This document shows positions 43,074 through 52,143 of a stretch of 64,000 bases of DNA, piece after piece (position 1 is the stretch's first letter; each line of letters begins with the position of its first letter). The notes beneath the pieces were generated by a model. It was not told the DNA's origin. It saw only the letters and a list, made by a program, of their open reading frames with translations, and made no database searches. The stretch comes from Pseudomonas oryzicola (lineage in GTDB: Bacteria; Pseudomonadota; Gammaproteobacteria; Pseudomonadales; Pseudomonadaceae): the NCBI RefSeq assembly GCF_014269185.2, contig NZ_JABWRZ020000001.1, positions 2,381,001 to 2,445,000 on the forward strand. The letters run 5' to 3'. A program made the translations under genes and the position numbers.

Positions 43074-44020
43074 ACGACCTCCAGGTAGGAGTGGTGGACC
43101 GCCTGGCCCAATTGATTGATGCGCCCGATGAAGTCGCTCAGCCATGGGTGCAAGCCGGCTTCGAGGATTTCGTCGATGGCGGTGTAGCGCAGGCGCGCAT
43201 TGAGCTCGGCGGCCATGCGCTGGGCGGCGCGGCGGCTGCTGCCTGGCAGACTGGCAAGGATCTGGTCCAGCTCCTCGATGCAGGCGTGCAACGAGCGGGG
43301 CACGTCCACCCGCAGCAACAGCAACTCGGACACCGGCCGGGCACTGGGCGCGGCCCGGTACAACTCGTTGAAGGCTTCGTAGGAGGTCAGCGCGCGCAGC
43401 AAGGCACTCCACTGGTAATAACCGCGGGCAGAGTCGTCGCTGACCTCTTCGGACGCCTCGCCAAACATTTCGTAGCGGGCATCGAGCAGGCGCAGGGTGT
43501 TGTCTGCCCGCTCCAGGAAGGTGCCCAGGCGGATGAAGCTGTAGGCATCGTTGCGCATGATGGTGCCCGACGTTGCCCCGCGGAACAGGTGCGAGCGTTC
43601 CTTGACCCATTCGCAGAACTGGCTGATGCCATAACGGCCGAGGCCATTGCCGGCAATATTGCGCATCTCGATCCAGGTCGCGTTGATGTTCTCCCACATG
43701 TCGGCGGTGATGCGGCCACGCACCGCGTGGGCGTTGGTCCTGGCCGCCTGCAGGCAGCAATAGATGCTGCTGGGGTTGGTTGCGTCGAGGGCGAAGAAGT
43801 GCAGCATGCGCTCGCTGTCGAGCTCGCCGTGGCGGCGGCGGTAGTCGTCCAGCGTCCCCGATGCCAGCAGCGACATGGCCAGCTCGGCATGGCCGTCACT
43901 GCGCCCGGCCTGGGGCATCAGTGACAGCGAGTAACTGACCTCGAGCATGCGCGCCAGGTTTTCCGCGCGCTCCAGGTAGCGTGACATCCAGTACAGGTCG
44001 GAAGCGGTTCTCGAAAGCAT
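43070..44020 (-). CDS. Alpha-E domain protein, 316 aa
   Basis: All-helical protein of the A-alpha-E (DUF403) family: MLSRTASDLYWMSRYLERAENLARML at the beginning (stated in part), WENINATWIEMRNIAG, and IRLGTFLERADNTLRLLDAR. The function is not known biochemically, but it is always linked with circularly permuted ATP-grasp and transglutaminase genes. It starts 3 bases after the ATP-grasp stop. Confidence 0.94.
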   Translation of the reverse strand: MLSRTASDLYWMSRYLERAENLARMLEVSYSLSLMPQAGRSDGHAELAMSLLASGTLDDYRRRHGELDSERMLHFFALDATNPSSIYCCLQAARTNAHAVRGRITADMWENINATWIEMRNIAGNGLGRYGISQFCEWVKERSHLFRGATSGTIMRNDAYSFIRLGTFLERADNTLRLLDARYEMFGEASEEVSDDSARGYYQWSALLRALTSYEAFNELYRAAPSARPVSELLLLRVDVPRSLHACIEELDQILASLPGSSRRAAQRMAAELNARLRYTAIDEILEAGLHPWLSDFIGRINQLGQAVHHSYLEVV

Positions 44021-44023
44021 GGT

Positions 44024-45433
44024 TCAGTCCTCCACCACCCAGGTGTCCTTGGTACCGCCGCCTTGCGACGAGTTGACCACCAGCGAGCCTTCCTGCAAGG
44101 CCACACGGGTCAGGCCGCCTGGCACCAGGCGGGTTTCACTGCCGGACAGCACGAACGGGCGCAGGTCGATATGGCGCGGCGCGATGCCGCTGTCGACGAA
44201 GGTCGGGCAGGTGGACAGGCACAGGGTGGGTTGCGCGATGTAGGCATGCGGGCGGGCCTTGATGCGGGCGCGGAACTCGTCGATCTGGGCACGGGTCGAT
44301 GCCGGCCCTACCAGCATGCCGTAGCCACCGGAGCCCTGGGTTTCCTTGACCACCAGCTCGGGCAGGTGGGCCAGGACATGCGACAGGTCGGCCGGCCTGC
44401 GGCATTGCCAGGTGGGGACGTTGTTCAGTATCGGCTCTTCGCTCAGGTAGAAGCGGATCATGTCGTCGACATAGGGGTAGATCGACTTGTCGTCGGCGAC
44501 CCCGGTGCCCACGGCGTTGGCCAGCACCACGTTACCGGCGCGGTACACCGAGATCAGCCCCGGCACGCCCAGCATCGAGTCAGGGTTGAACGACAGTGGG
44601 TCGAGGTAATCGTCGTCCAGGCGCCGGTAGATCACGTCGACCTGCTGTGGGCCGGCGGTGGTACGCATGTAGACATGTTCGTCGCGGATGAACAGGTCGG
44701 CGCCCTCGACCAGCTCGATGCCCATTTCCCGGGCCAGGAAGGCATGCTCGAAATAGGCGCTGTTGAAGCGCCCGGGGGTGAGCAGCACGGCGGTCGGGTT
44801 GTCCAGCGGGCTGGCGCTCTTGAGCGTGTCCAGCAGCAGGTTGGGGTAGTGGTCGATCGGGGCGATACGCTGGGCGGCGAACAGCTCGGGGAACAGCCGC
44901 ATCATCATCTTGCGGTCTTCGAGCATGTAGCTGACCCCGCTGGGGGTGCGCAGGTTGTCTTCCAGCACGAAGTAGCTGCCATCGCCATCGCGGACCAGGT
45001 CGACGCCGGCGATATGGGCATACAGGCCACGGTGCAGCCCCAGGCCCTGCATGGCGATCTGGTAGCCCTCGTTGGCCAGCACTTGCTCGGGCGGGATGAT
45101 GCCGGCCTTGAGGATGCGCTGGTCGTGGTAGATATCCTCCAGGAACAGGTTCAGGGCCTGCACGCGCTGGATACAGCCGCGCTCGACCATGCGCCATTCG
45201 CTGGCGCGAATGCTGCGCGGGATGATGTCGAAGGGGATCAGGCGCTCGGTGTCCTGTTCGTCACCGTACAAGGTGAAGGTGATACCAGCGCGGTGGAACA
45301 GCAGGTCGGCTTCGCGTCGGCGCTGTTCCAGCAACTCCATCGGGGTGTTGGCCAACCAGCGGGCGAACTCCTGGTAATGCGGGCGGCAACTGCCGTTCGT
45401 TTCGTACATTTCATTGAAAAATGCCCGGGACAT
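44024..45433 (-). CDS. Circularly permuted ATP-grasp protein, 469 aa
   Basis: CP_ATPgrasp family: the N-terminal half contains GITFTLYGDEQDTERLIPFD and FLEDIYHDQRILKAG, the middle LEDNLRTPSGVSYMLEDR (metal/ATP residues), and the C-terminus ELVVKETQGSGGYGMLVGP with PGGLTRVALQEGSLVVNSSQGG. It likely forms an amide bond with ATP, possibly making a small peptide used by the other operon proteins. The ATG at 45433 has AAGGAG ahead; a GTG two codons earlier is less likely. First gene of the operon. Confidence 0.94.
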   Translation of the reverse strand: MSRAFFNEMYETNGSCRPHYQEFARWLANTPMELLEQRRREADLLFHRAGITFTLYGDEQDTERLIPFDIIPRSIRASEWRMVERGCIQRVQALNLFLEDIYHDQRILKAGIIPPEQVLANEGYQIAMQGLGLHRGLYAHIAGVDLVRDGDGSYFVLEDNLRTPSGVSYMLEDRKMMMRLFPELFAAQRIAPIDHYPNLLLDTLKSASPLDNPTAVLLTPGRFNSAYFEHAFLAREMGIELVEGADLFIRDEHVYMRTTAGPQQVDVIYRRLDDDYLDPLSFNPDSMLGVPGLISVYRAGNVVLANAVGTGVADDKSIYPYVDDMIRFYLSEEPILNNVPTWQCRRPADLSHVLAHLPELVVKETQGSGGYGMLVGPASTRAQIDEFRARIKARPHAYIAQPTLCLSTCPTFVDSGIAPRHIDLRPFVLSGSETRLVPGGLTRVALQEGSLVVNSSQGGGTKDTWVVED

Positions 45434-45890
45434 ACCCACTCCTTGCCACCGTTGCCGGCAGCTTCATTGCGGTTCATCTACACATTTCTGGGTGCGGCCT
45501 TGCTGGGGTAGGTGGGTCCTGTTTCTGTCGTGAGCCTCTGATTCGGTCAGGCAAGTGTGTCTTGCCTGCAAGAAGCCTTTGCAATGAAGGTGCCGAAAGC
45601 CCGGCGTAGCGCGGGAGTTGTGGTGAGGGAGCGGCAAGTCTTTGGAATGGTTGGTTTTTCTTTACTGGATACTGTTGCGCAGCGAGTGCTCGTGACAGGA
45701 CTGTATGCAGGGCTACCGGTGGGCATGCATCAAAAAGGCGCATTCTGCGCATGGCTGCAGGTTTTGACCCGAGTTGGTGCTTGCCAATCCCGATGGTGGC
45801 CATCGGTCAGAAAATCGACTGGGTGCCTGCCGCTTTCTGCAATAGGATGGCGTACAGCCACTGGATGGCAGCGTAGCGGCAGGCATATTG
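45434..45890. other. 457-bp intergenic region without a supported gene
   Basis: Between the divergent ATP-grasp and AraC genes. Short open frames are present on both strands but lack ribosome sites and protein-like composition. A short T-rich stretch (GGTTTTTCTTTACTGG, near 45653) may belong to a promoter. Both operon promoters must lie here. Confidence 0.6.
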
Positions 45891-46715
45891 ATGAAAGCAC
45901 AAGCAGACCGGTCGGCCCCCTCCGATTGGGTCATCCGCAGCGCCATGCCAGGCGGCGTGGAGCGCATCGAAGCGTGGTTCGGCGGCCATGGCTACGACCC
46001 GCATCGTCACGATACCTACTCGATCGGCCGTACCCTGGCCGGTGTGCAGAGCTTTCACTACAAAGGGGCGCTGCGCCACGGTGTGCCTGGCAACACGCTC
46101 GTGTTGCACCCTGACGAAGTACATGACGGCATGGCGGGCACCGACATGGGCTTTCGCTACCGCATGGCCTACATCGACCCTGGGCTGATCCAGAACGTGC
46201 TGGGCGGCGAGCCGTTGCCTTTCATCGCTGGCGGATTGTCCTGTGACCCGCGCCTGTACAGCGCCAGCGAGGCCTTCGTGCAGGCGTTGGATCATCCTCT
46301 GGAAACACTGGAAGCGCAGGACGCCCTGTACGACCTGGCAATGGCGCTGCGTGCGGTCGGCGGCAAGCCACGCGGTCGCAAACGTCTGGACTACCGCGCG
46401 GCCGAGCGGGCCAGGGCGTTCATCATGGAGCACCTGCACCTGGGCATCACGCTGGAGATGCTCGAACAGGCCAGCGGGCGTGAGCGGTGGAGCTTGTCAC
46501 GAGATTTCCGTGCCCTTTACGGCACCAGCCCTTACCGTTTTGTCACGCTACGCCGTCTGGACTGTTTTCGCAGGCTGATCGTGGATGGCTTTACCCTGGT
46601 CGACGCCGCCCTCGCTGCCGGTTTTCACGATCAGAGCCACATGACCCGGCACTTCACCCGCACCTACGGCGTACCGCCGCTGCGTTGGCTGGAGCGCTTG
46701 CGGCCTGCCCGCTGA
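45891..46715 (+). CDS. AraC-family transcriptional regulator, 274 aa
   Basis: N-terminal cupin-like AraC ligand-binding domain (PHRHDTYSIGRTLAGVQSFHYKG, PGNTLVLHPDEVHDG) and a C-terminal double helix-turn-helix (TLEMLEQASGRERWSLSRDFRALYG; AALAAGFHDQSHMTRHFTRTYGVPP; each stated in part). It is followed 72 bases later by a small cupin gene, which may be its target. ATG 45891 is chosen over a TTG one codon earlier. Confidence 0.92.
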   Translation: MKAQADRSAPSDWVIRSAMPGGVERIEAWFGGHGYDPHRHDTYSIGRTLAGVQSFHYKGALRHGVPGNTLVLHPDEVHDGMAGTDMGFRYRMAYIDPGLIQNVLGGEPLPFIAGGLSCDPRLYSASEAFVQALDHPLETLEAQDALYDLAMALRAVGGKPRGRKRLDYRAAERARAFIMEHLHLGITLEMLEQASGRERWSLSRDFRALYGTSPYRFVTLRRLDCFRRLIVDGFTLVDAALAAGFHDQSHMTRHFTRTYGVPPLRWLERLRPAR

Positions 46716-46787
46716 GTTGCAGGATCGTACAAGAGCAGCGCGCTTTGGGTTCGCTAGCCTGAGCGTTCCAACCAGAGAGGATCTGTC

Positions 46788-47174
46788 ATGTCCGAAGCCC
46801 ATCAACAACGCGTGTCACAACCTGTCAACCTGGCCTACAAGGCCGGGTTGATCGAACAACAATGGAGCCCACGGGTGGTCGCGGAAATGAACGACTACCA
46901 GTTCAAGGTGGTGCGCATCGAAGGTGAGTTCATCTGGCACTCGCACCCGGAAACCGATGAGGCGTTCCTGGTACTCGAAGGCGTCTTGCGCATCGATCTC
47001 CCGCATGGCTGCGTTCATGTGAATGCCGGCGAACTGTATGTGGTGCCGCGCGGCGTCAAGCACAGGACAGCGGCGCTGGCGGAAGCGAAACTGATGATGA
47101 TCGAACCGCGCGGTGTGTTGAATACCGGTCATGAAGGAGAGGAGCGAACGGCGGTGAATGACGTCTGGATCTGA
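46788..47174 (+). CDS. Cupin-domain protein, 128 aa
   Basis: Single cupin with motif 1 GEFIWHSHPETDEAFLVLEG (metal ligands H-x-H ... E) and motif 2 PHGCVHVNAGELYVVPRGVKH. It is a typical stand-alone cupin, possibly a metal-dependent dioxygenase or isomerase, or only a binding protein. AGAGAGG precedes the ATG. The substrate is unknown. It is the last gene before the long inverted repeat. Confidence 0.88.
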   Translation: MSEAHQQRVSQPVNLAYKAGLIEQQWSPRVVAEMNDYQFKVVRIEGEFIWHSHPETDEAFLVLEGVLRIDLPHGCVHVNAGELYVVPRGVKHRTAALAEAKLMMIEPRGVLNTGHEGEERTAVNDVWI

Positions 47175-47222
47175 ATCGACGTGGCCAAGGGCGAAGTGTT
47201 TCAGGGGCGAGAGCGGTAGGGT

Positions 47223-47654
47223 GAGTGACTGCTTTCGACCCGAAGCGGACTGTCCTGCCTCGGGGCTTGCGTGGTGCCTGATGTGCTTGCCTGAAGATCT
47301 TCGTTGCCTATGAGATCGAGCGCCGCCCGCGCGGCGCATCGCGGATAAATCCGCTCCTACATTTGTTGCAACGTGCCGAACCTGTTACGCCATGGTTGCC
47401 TGCCTTGGTGCATATCCCAAGGCATGCGAGGCGGCATCAATGCCCACCCAGAAATCCCGTCATACCAACAAGGCTGACAACCGTGGCCTCACAGGCATGG
47501 CCACGTTGCAACAAATGTAGGAGCGGATTTATCCGCGATGCGCCGCGCGGGCGGCGCTCGATCTCATAGGCAATGAAGATCTTCAGGCAAGCACATCAGG
47601 CACCACGCAAGCCCCGAGACAGGACAGTCCGCTATGGGTCGATAGCGGTCATTC
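47223..47654. repeat. Long inverted repeat element: 131-bp arms, ~126-bp centre
   Basis: Bases 47245-47375 are the reverse complement of 47502-47632 over 131 bases with only two mismatches seen by eye. The match continues more loosely to 47223 and 47654. Each arm contains a REP unit (GCGGATAAATCCGCTCCTAC), the block ATGAGATCGAGCGCCGC, and the outer block GCGGACTGTCCTG. The 126-base centre has no ORF. No transposase is present. It fills most of the space between the cupin and LysR genes. It may be a compound REP-like element or the remnant of an inverted duplication. Confidence 0.85.
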
Positions 47655-47778
47655 GTGACCAGCAGCTTCCGACCCATAGCTGCCCTTCGTGGAGGACAGC
47701 AATCGGCCAAAAGCGGACTGATTACCGGCAAGTTGAGCAAACATCAGTAAATATGTAGAGGTTCACAGAGCACCGAAC

Positions 47779-48675
47779 CTATTCACCTTTCTTGCAAACG
47801 TGCAGGATCAAATCTCTAAGCCATCGATGAGCGGGATCTGCACTGAATCGTGGATGCCAAAGCAATGAAACGGTGAACTCCGGCATATGGAATGGAAGCG
47901 GGAAGCTATACATACCGTCGCGCAAACTCGCGGTATGGCGCTCTGGCACGGTTGCGATGAGGTCTGAGCCCCGAGCCAATCCTAACGCGGTCGAAAAGCC
48001 ACCGACTATCGTTACTACTCTTCGTTGCAGCCCGAGCAACAGCAGCGCGTCATCCAAGGGACCTTTTTCCAACCCTTCTCGTGATACGGAGATATGCATG
48101 CCAGCCGCATACTTTTCCGAAGTGATTGTGCCGCGGCTCAGTGGATGCGTGGCGCGTACCACGCCAATGTAATTGTCCCTGAACAAAGCCTGGCCTCTGA
48201 GCTCGGGGGCAGAGGCCAGATCTATGACGCCGGTTTCTAGATCCACGATTCCATCGCGTAATGGTTTACTGTCTTTGTCCGGCTTCTGCATAAAGAACAG
48301 TCTTACTCCTGGTGCCTTTTGCGCAACATGTGCGATAAGGGCCGGACCAAAATTCTCAGCAAACCCCTCACTGGTCCTGACTGCGAAGGTCCGCTCCAGT
48401 GTTTCGAGGTCAAGGAGCTCCGCTGGCCGCAAAGCTTCCTGTGCATCACGCACAAGCTGAGCGACATGCTCACGCAGCTCGATCGCCCTGGGAGTTGGCA
48501 CGAGCCCTCGTCCCGCCCTGACTAAAAGCGGATCTCCAGTGGTTTCTCTAAGCCGCGCAAGTGCCCGGCTCATGGCTGAGGGGCTGAGGCGTAGGCGTTT
48601 GGCTGCACGCGTGACACTGCCTTCAGCAAGAACTGCGTCGAGGGTAATGAGCAGATTGAGGTCTGGATTTGACAT
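47779..48675 (-). CDS. LysR-type regulator, 298 aa
   Basis: It starts MSNPDLNLLITLDAVLAEGS with a helix-turn-helix SPSAMSRALARLRETTGDPLL (NodD/LinR-like). The effector domain contains TSEGFAENFGPALIAHVAQ. Base composition is visibly less GC-rich than in the surrounding genes, as in its two divergent partners. It is divergent from the cupin/MFS pair with 143 bases between, so it probably controls them. Confidence 0.92.
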   Translation of the reverse strand: MSNPDLNLLITLDAVLAEGSVTRAAKRLRLSPSAMSRALARLRETTGDPLLVRAGRGLVPTPRAIELREHVAQLVRDAQEALRPAELLDLETLERTFAVRTSEGFAENFGPALIAHVAQKAPGVRLFFMQKPDKDSKPLRDGIVDLETGVIDLASAPELRGQALFRDNYIGVVRATHPLSRGTITSEKYAAGMHISVSREGLEKGPLDDALLLLGLQRRVVTIVGGFSTALGLARGSDLIATVPERHTASLRDGMYSFPLPFHMPEFTVSLLWHPRFSADPAHRWLRDLILHVCKKGE

Positions 48676-48818
48676 AGCCTCATCTTAGCCCAATCCGCTG
48701 ACATATAGCGTCCGGCGCAACTATAAAGTGCAATTATTGCGCCTTCCGCCATACGTATACGCTGAATACAGTTCTCTCCATCGGCACAACCGTACCGAAC
48801 TGAATGAGGAGAGAATCT

Positions 48819-49382
48819 ATGAGCTCGTTGAACAGATTTGTCGAGCGTGTCCAATCAATCTGGGCACCGCTAAGTTCTGCAGTGGTCGCCGGCTGCCAGC
48901 AGCAGTTGGATGAACTCCTGAAGACACCTGCCACCGAGCCCTGGCTGGCTGAACTGCACCAGCAAGCACCGGCTCAACAAGAGATGCACCGAGATCCGGA
49001 CAACGGATTTGTACTGCTGGCACATACCGAGCCTGAAGGGCTCTACCGGCCGCCTCATGATCACGGTCGGAGCTGGGTCATTTACGCAGTGCAGCAGGGT
49101 GAAATAGAAATGGGCACCTATGCCAAGGTTCAGGACTCGGATGGCAAGGTGAAACTGGTGAAGCGCGGATCCACAACGGTGAGCGCCGGTCAAACTCTGG
49201 TCTTCTTGCCTGGCGATATCCACGATACGCAGTGCATCAGCGGACCCGCGTTGCTCTTTCGCTTCACCGAGCGAGACTTGAAGAAGGAAGACCAAGAGGC
49301 CGGCAAGCTAACAAGGTACGTCAAGCAGGATGGTGACTGGGTCCCGGCTATCCAGTGTACCCCCGGATGGCTGAAGTCATGA
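48819..49382 (+). CDS. Cupin/cysteine-dioxygenase-like protein, 187 aa
   Basis: Cupin fold with PPHDHGRSWVIYAVQQGEIEMG (H-x-H and glutamate ligands; stated in part) and a C-terminal LVFLPGDIHDTQCISGPALL. The pattern resembles cysteine-dioxygenase-like or quercetinase-like metal enzymes. GAGGAGAG precedes the ATG at 48819; an earlier ATG five codons upstream is possible. It is translationally coupled (ATGA) to the MFS gene and is probably part of a detoxification or import unit. Confidence 0.83.
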   Translation: MSSLNRFVERVQSIWAPLSSAVVAGCQQQLDELLKTPATEPWLAELHQQAPAQQEMHRDPDNGFVLLAHTEPEGLYRPPHDHGRSWVIYAVQQGEIEMGTYAKVQDSDGKVKLVKRGSTTVSAGQTLVFLPGDIHDTQCISGPALLFRFTERDLKKEDQEAGKLTRYVKQDGDWVPAIQCTPGWLKS

Positions 49383-50812
49383 AACGCGATCCTGCTCCCG
49401 AAACCGGCGTCCGCGCCCCACAACCTGAGCATGCTGCCGCAACGGAGCATGCTTTGGATGCGCGCCTACTGCTACCCGCACCGCGGCACCTCGCTGCCAT
49501 CGCCTCAGTGCTGGCAGCTCTGGCACTCGTGGTACTCAACACCGCAATAACTAATACGGCTCTGCCAACGATTGCCCAATCGCTGCAAGTGCCTCCAGCG
49601 TTATCAATCTGGATCATCACCACTAACCAGGCGGCCCTTTTGACCACGTTGCTGCCCTGTGCGGCACTGGGAGAAAGTCTTGGTTACCGCAAGGTATTTC
49701 GCTGGGGCATTGCGATTTTTCTGGCTGGTACGCTGATGTGCGCTGTGGCCCCGACGCTCTCCTGGCTGATTGCTGCGCGGTTGCTCCAGGGGCTGGGAGG
49801 TGCGGCAATTATGGCTCTCGCCATTGCACTGTTGCGCCAAGTTGTACCGAGCCATCAGTTAGGCGCGGCGATAGGCTGGAATGCACTTGTTGTTGCTCTG
49901 TCATCAGCAGCAGGGCCCGCCTTGGGAGCTGCGATTCTCGTCGTGGTCGCCTGGCCATGGCTGTTTGCTGTTCTGCTCCCTTTCGGGCTCTGGGTAATGC
50001 TAGCGGCTGGCGCACTACCGGTAGTGGACGGTACCGCGCGTAAAGCCGATCTGTTGAGCATGGCATTGGATGCCGGAACATTTGCGTCACTGGTCATAGC
50101 CGCTGGCGTCATCACGGAACACCCTGTGCTGGCTGCAGCATTACTGACTATTTCTGCTATCCAACTGGCGCTATTGGTAAAACGTGAACGGCAGAAGGAA
50201 GCACCACTGATTCCGCTAGATCTACTCAGTTCCAATTCATTCCGTATTTCGGTTATTGCATCCGTGCTTTCCTTTGCCGGGCTAACTGCAGGCTTGGTAG
50301 CGCTGCCCTTCTACCTGCAGCATGGCCTCGGACAAGGGGTGCTGGAGACAGGCCTCTATATGATTCCCTGGCCTTTAACAGTCGCCCTGTTCGCTCCGCT
50401 AGCGAGCCGCCTAGCAAACCGATGTTCGACTGCCTGGCTCTGCTCCGTGGGTGGAGTTTGTCTTGCCACAGGATTAACAGGGGCTGCACTTTGGCCTCTG
50501 CGGGAAAATCTAATCATCCTTGTGCCGCTGACCATGCTCTGCGGTGTCGGGTTCAGCCTCTTCAACGTGGCCAACAACCGCAACATGTTCCTCGCGGCGC
50601 CAAAGAGTCGGAGTGGTGCGGCTGGGGGCATGCAGGGTACCGCTCGCCTACTCGGGCAAACGGCTGGTGCTGTCATCATGACATTGCTCTTTAACCTGCT
50701 TCCCGCCGACTCTGCGCCTCAATTTGCCCTTTGCGCGGGAGCCTCATTGAACTTACTCGCTGCCCTTATAAGCACACTGCAAGGCATGCCTAGAGCATCA
50801 GTTTCTAACTAA
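49379..50812 (+). CDS. MFS transporter, DHA2 (14-helix EmrB/QacA-type), 477 aa
   Basis: Long MFS protein with about 14 hydrophobic helices. The first membrane segment is about residues 42-60 (IASVLAALALVVLNTAITNT), followed by ALPTIAQSL, and then the conserved RLLQGLGGAAIMALAIALLR. It probably exports a drug or metabolite by proton antiport. The ATG at 49379 overlaps the cupin stop; ATG 49367 is also in frame. Its composition is less GC-rich than the chromosome around it, which suggests acquisition together with the cupin and LysR genes. Confidence 0.9.
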   Translation: MKRDPAPETGVRAPQPEHAAATEHALDARLLLPAPRHLAAIASVLAALALVVLNTAITNTALPTIAQSLQVPPALSIWIITTNQAALLTTLLPCAALGESLGYRKVFRWGIAIFLAGTLMCAVAPTLSWLIAARLLQGLGGAAIMALAIALLRQVVPSHQLGAAIGWNALVVALSSAAGPALGAAILVVVAWPWLFAVLLPFGLWVMLAAGALPVVDGTARKADLLSMALDAGTFASLVIAAGVITEHPVLAAALLTISAIQLALLVKRERQKEAPLIPLDLLSSNSFRISVIASVLSFAGLTAGLVALPFYLQHGLGQGVLETGLYMIPWPLTVALFAPLASRLANRCSTAWLCSVGGVCLATGLTGAALWPLRENLIILVPLTMLCGVGFSLFNVANNRNMFLAAPKSRSGAAGGMQGTARLLGQTAGAVIMTLLFNLLPADSAPQFALCAGASLNLLAALISTLQGMPRASVSN

Positions 50813-50883
50813 TGCACTGAATCCCAAGACATCGATTTTTATCATTAGCGTGTCATGGATGAAGTTCGACCCGAGACAACCTC

Positions 50884-50991
50884 ATTGCCCATGAGATCGA
50901 GCGCGCCCGCGCGGCCCCGATCTCATAGGCGCTACATACCCCAAGGCGAACACATCCGAATCCACGCAAGCCCCAAGGCAAGAGAGTCCGT
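50884..50991. repeat. Diverged copy of the long-inverted-repeat arm
   Basis: It contains an ATGAGATCG ... CGATCTCAT hairpin (50891-50926) and then ACACATCC, CCACGCAAGCCCC and AGTCCG in the same order and orientation as in the right arm at 47553-47632. It lies on the far side of the LysR/cupin/MFS module. The rest of 50813-51120 holds no gene. Confidence 0.7.
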
Positions 50992-51120
50992 CACGGGTAC
51001 GAATTTCTAGCCCTGGCCGCTGGATGTCACGCACTGCAACGGCCGCAAAGCAGGCTGAGCAGTTGACTCTCCCGTTAGGGTCAGGCTTTACCCTGCACGC
51101 TTCATGTTCAGGATGAAGTG

Positions 51121-51696
51121 ATGATGAGCAAACGAGTACTAGTGGTGCTGGGGCACCCGTCAAGCGAGAGTTTCTGCGCAGCGCTGAGCGAGAGTTATGC
51201 CGAGGCGGCCAGAAGTGCCGGCCATGATGTAAGGGTGTTACGGCTTGATGCCTTGAGCTTCGACCCGGTGCTGCGCAGCGGCTACCGGCAAGCGCAGCCA
51301 CTGGAACCCGACCTGCTCAGGGCCCAGGCCGACATCACCTGGGCCGAGCACCTGGCCTTTATCTACCCCATTTGGTGGGGCGGCATCCCTGCATTGATGA
51401 AAGGCTTTTTCGACCGCGTGTTCCTGCCCGGTTTCGCCTTTCAGTACAGGGCGGGCAAGGCCTTCCCCGAACAATTGCTCAAGGGGCGAACAGCGCATCT
51501 GCTGGTGACGATGGATACACCGCCGTGGTACTACCGCTGGGTGTATCGCATGCCTGGCCTTCACCAAGTGCGCAAGACCACGTTGCAGTTCTGCGGTATC
51601 AGAACGCTGCGTACCCTGATGTTCGGGCCGCTGCTCGGCTCCAGCGCGCGGCGGCGTGGAACCTGGCTCGAACTGGCACGAAGCATCGCCAGCTGA
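51121..51696 (+). CDS. NAD(P)H:quinone oxidoreductase-type flavoprotein, 191 aa
   Basis: Flavodoxin-like fold with VLGHPSSESFCAALSESY (FMN/FAD phosphate loop), IYPIWWGGIPALMKGFFDRVF and LVTMDTPPWYYRW (flavin/quinone site). These are marks of the MdaB/YwrO/NQO-type reductases that reduce quinones or nitro compounds. AGGA lies before the ATG at 51121; the next ATG is one codon on. A MerR regulator follows 72 bases later on the same strand and probably senses oxidants or electrophiles. Confidence 0.88.
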   Translation: MMSKRVLVVLGHPSSESFCAALSESYAEAARSAGHDVRVLRLDALSFDPVLRSGYRQAQPLEPDLLRAQADITWAEHLAFIYPIWWGGIPALMKGFFDRVFLPGFAFQYRAGKAFPEQLLKGRTAHLLVTMDTPPWYYRWVYRMPGLHQVRKTTLQFCGIRTLRTLMFGPLLGSSARRRGTWLELARSIAS

Positions 51697-51768
51697 CCTG
51701 CTGCTATGTGGTTCCCGAACCGCTGGCGCCATGCAATGATGTCCCGCTCCCTTATGAAAAGGACATTC

Positions 51769-52143
51769 ATGTATATCGGCAAAGCCGCCCAACTGTCGGG
51801 CACCACGGTCAAGACCATCCGCCACTATGAAGCGATCGGCCTGCTGCCGCCGCCCGAGCGCCAGGGGCAGTACCGCGTTTACACTCAGCAGAGTGTCGAG
51901 CTGCTGACATTCATCAAATGCGCGCAGCAGTTGGGTTTCAAACTGAAAGAACTGCAAACGATTCTGCTGACGCATCAGGGTGCTGATTTGCCGTGGGAGT
52001 TGGCGGGCAAGGCCATTGCCGACAAGAAACGCGAAGTGCTGGGGCAAATCACTGGGCTGCAACAGATATACGCAGGGCTCGAGGCGTTTGAAGCAAGCCT
52101 TGCAGGTGCCAGGTATCAGTGCGGGCTTGAGCGTCTGCCATAA
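51769..52143 (+). CDS. MerR-family transcriptional regulator, 124 aa
   Basis: MerR winged helix-turn-helix YIGKAAQLSGTTVKTIRHYEAIGLLPPPER (in part) at the N-terminus, then the YRVYTQQSVELLTFIKCAQQLGF helix and a coiled-coil dimerisation helix. The cysteine pattern of metal regulators is not present, with only two Cys seen. AAGGA precedes the ATG at 51769. It is a likely regulator of the upstream quinone reductase. Confidence 0.92.
   Translation: MYIGKAAQLSGTTVKTIRHYEAIGLLPPPERQGQYRVYTQQSVELLTFIKCAQQLGFKLKELQTILLTHQGADLPWELAGKAIADKKREVLGQITGLQQIYAGLEAFEASLAGARYQCGLERLP

Noticed and set aside
45557..46114. 185-codon open frame on + before the AraC gene
   Set aside because: It overlaps the AraC gene in another frame, lacks a ribosome site and reads as low-quality protein.
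47223..47654. Inverted repeat considered as an insertion sequence
   Set aside because: The 126-base centre has no ORF and no transposase motif, so it is listed as a repeat only.
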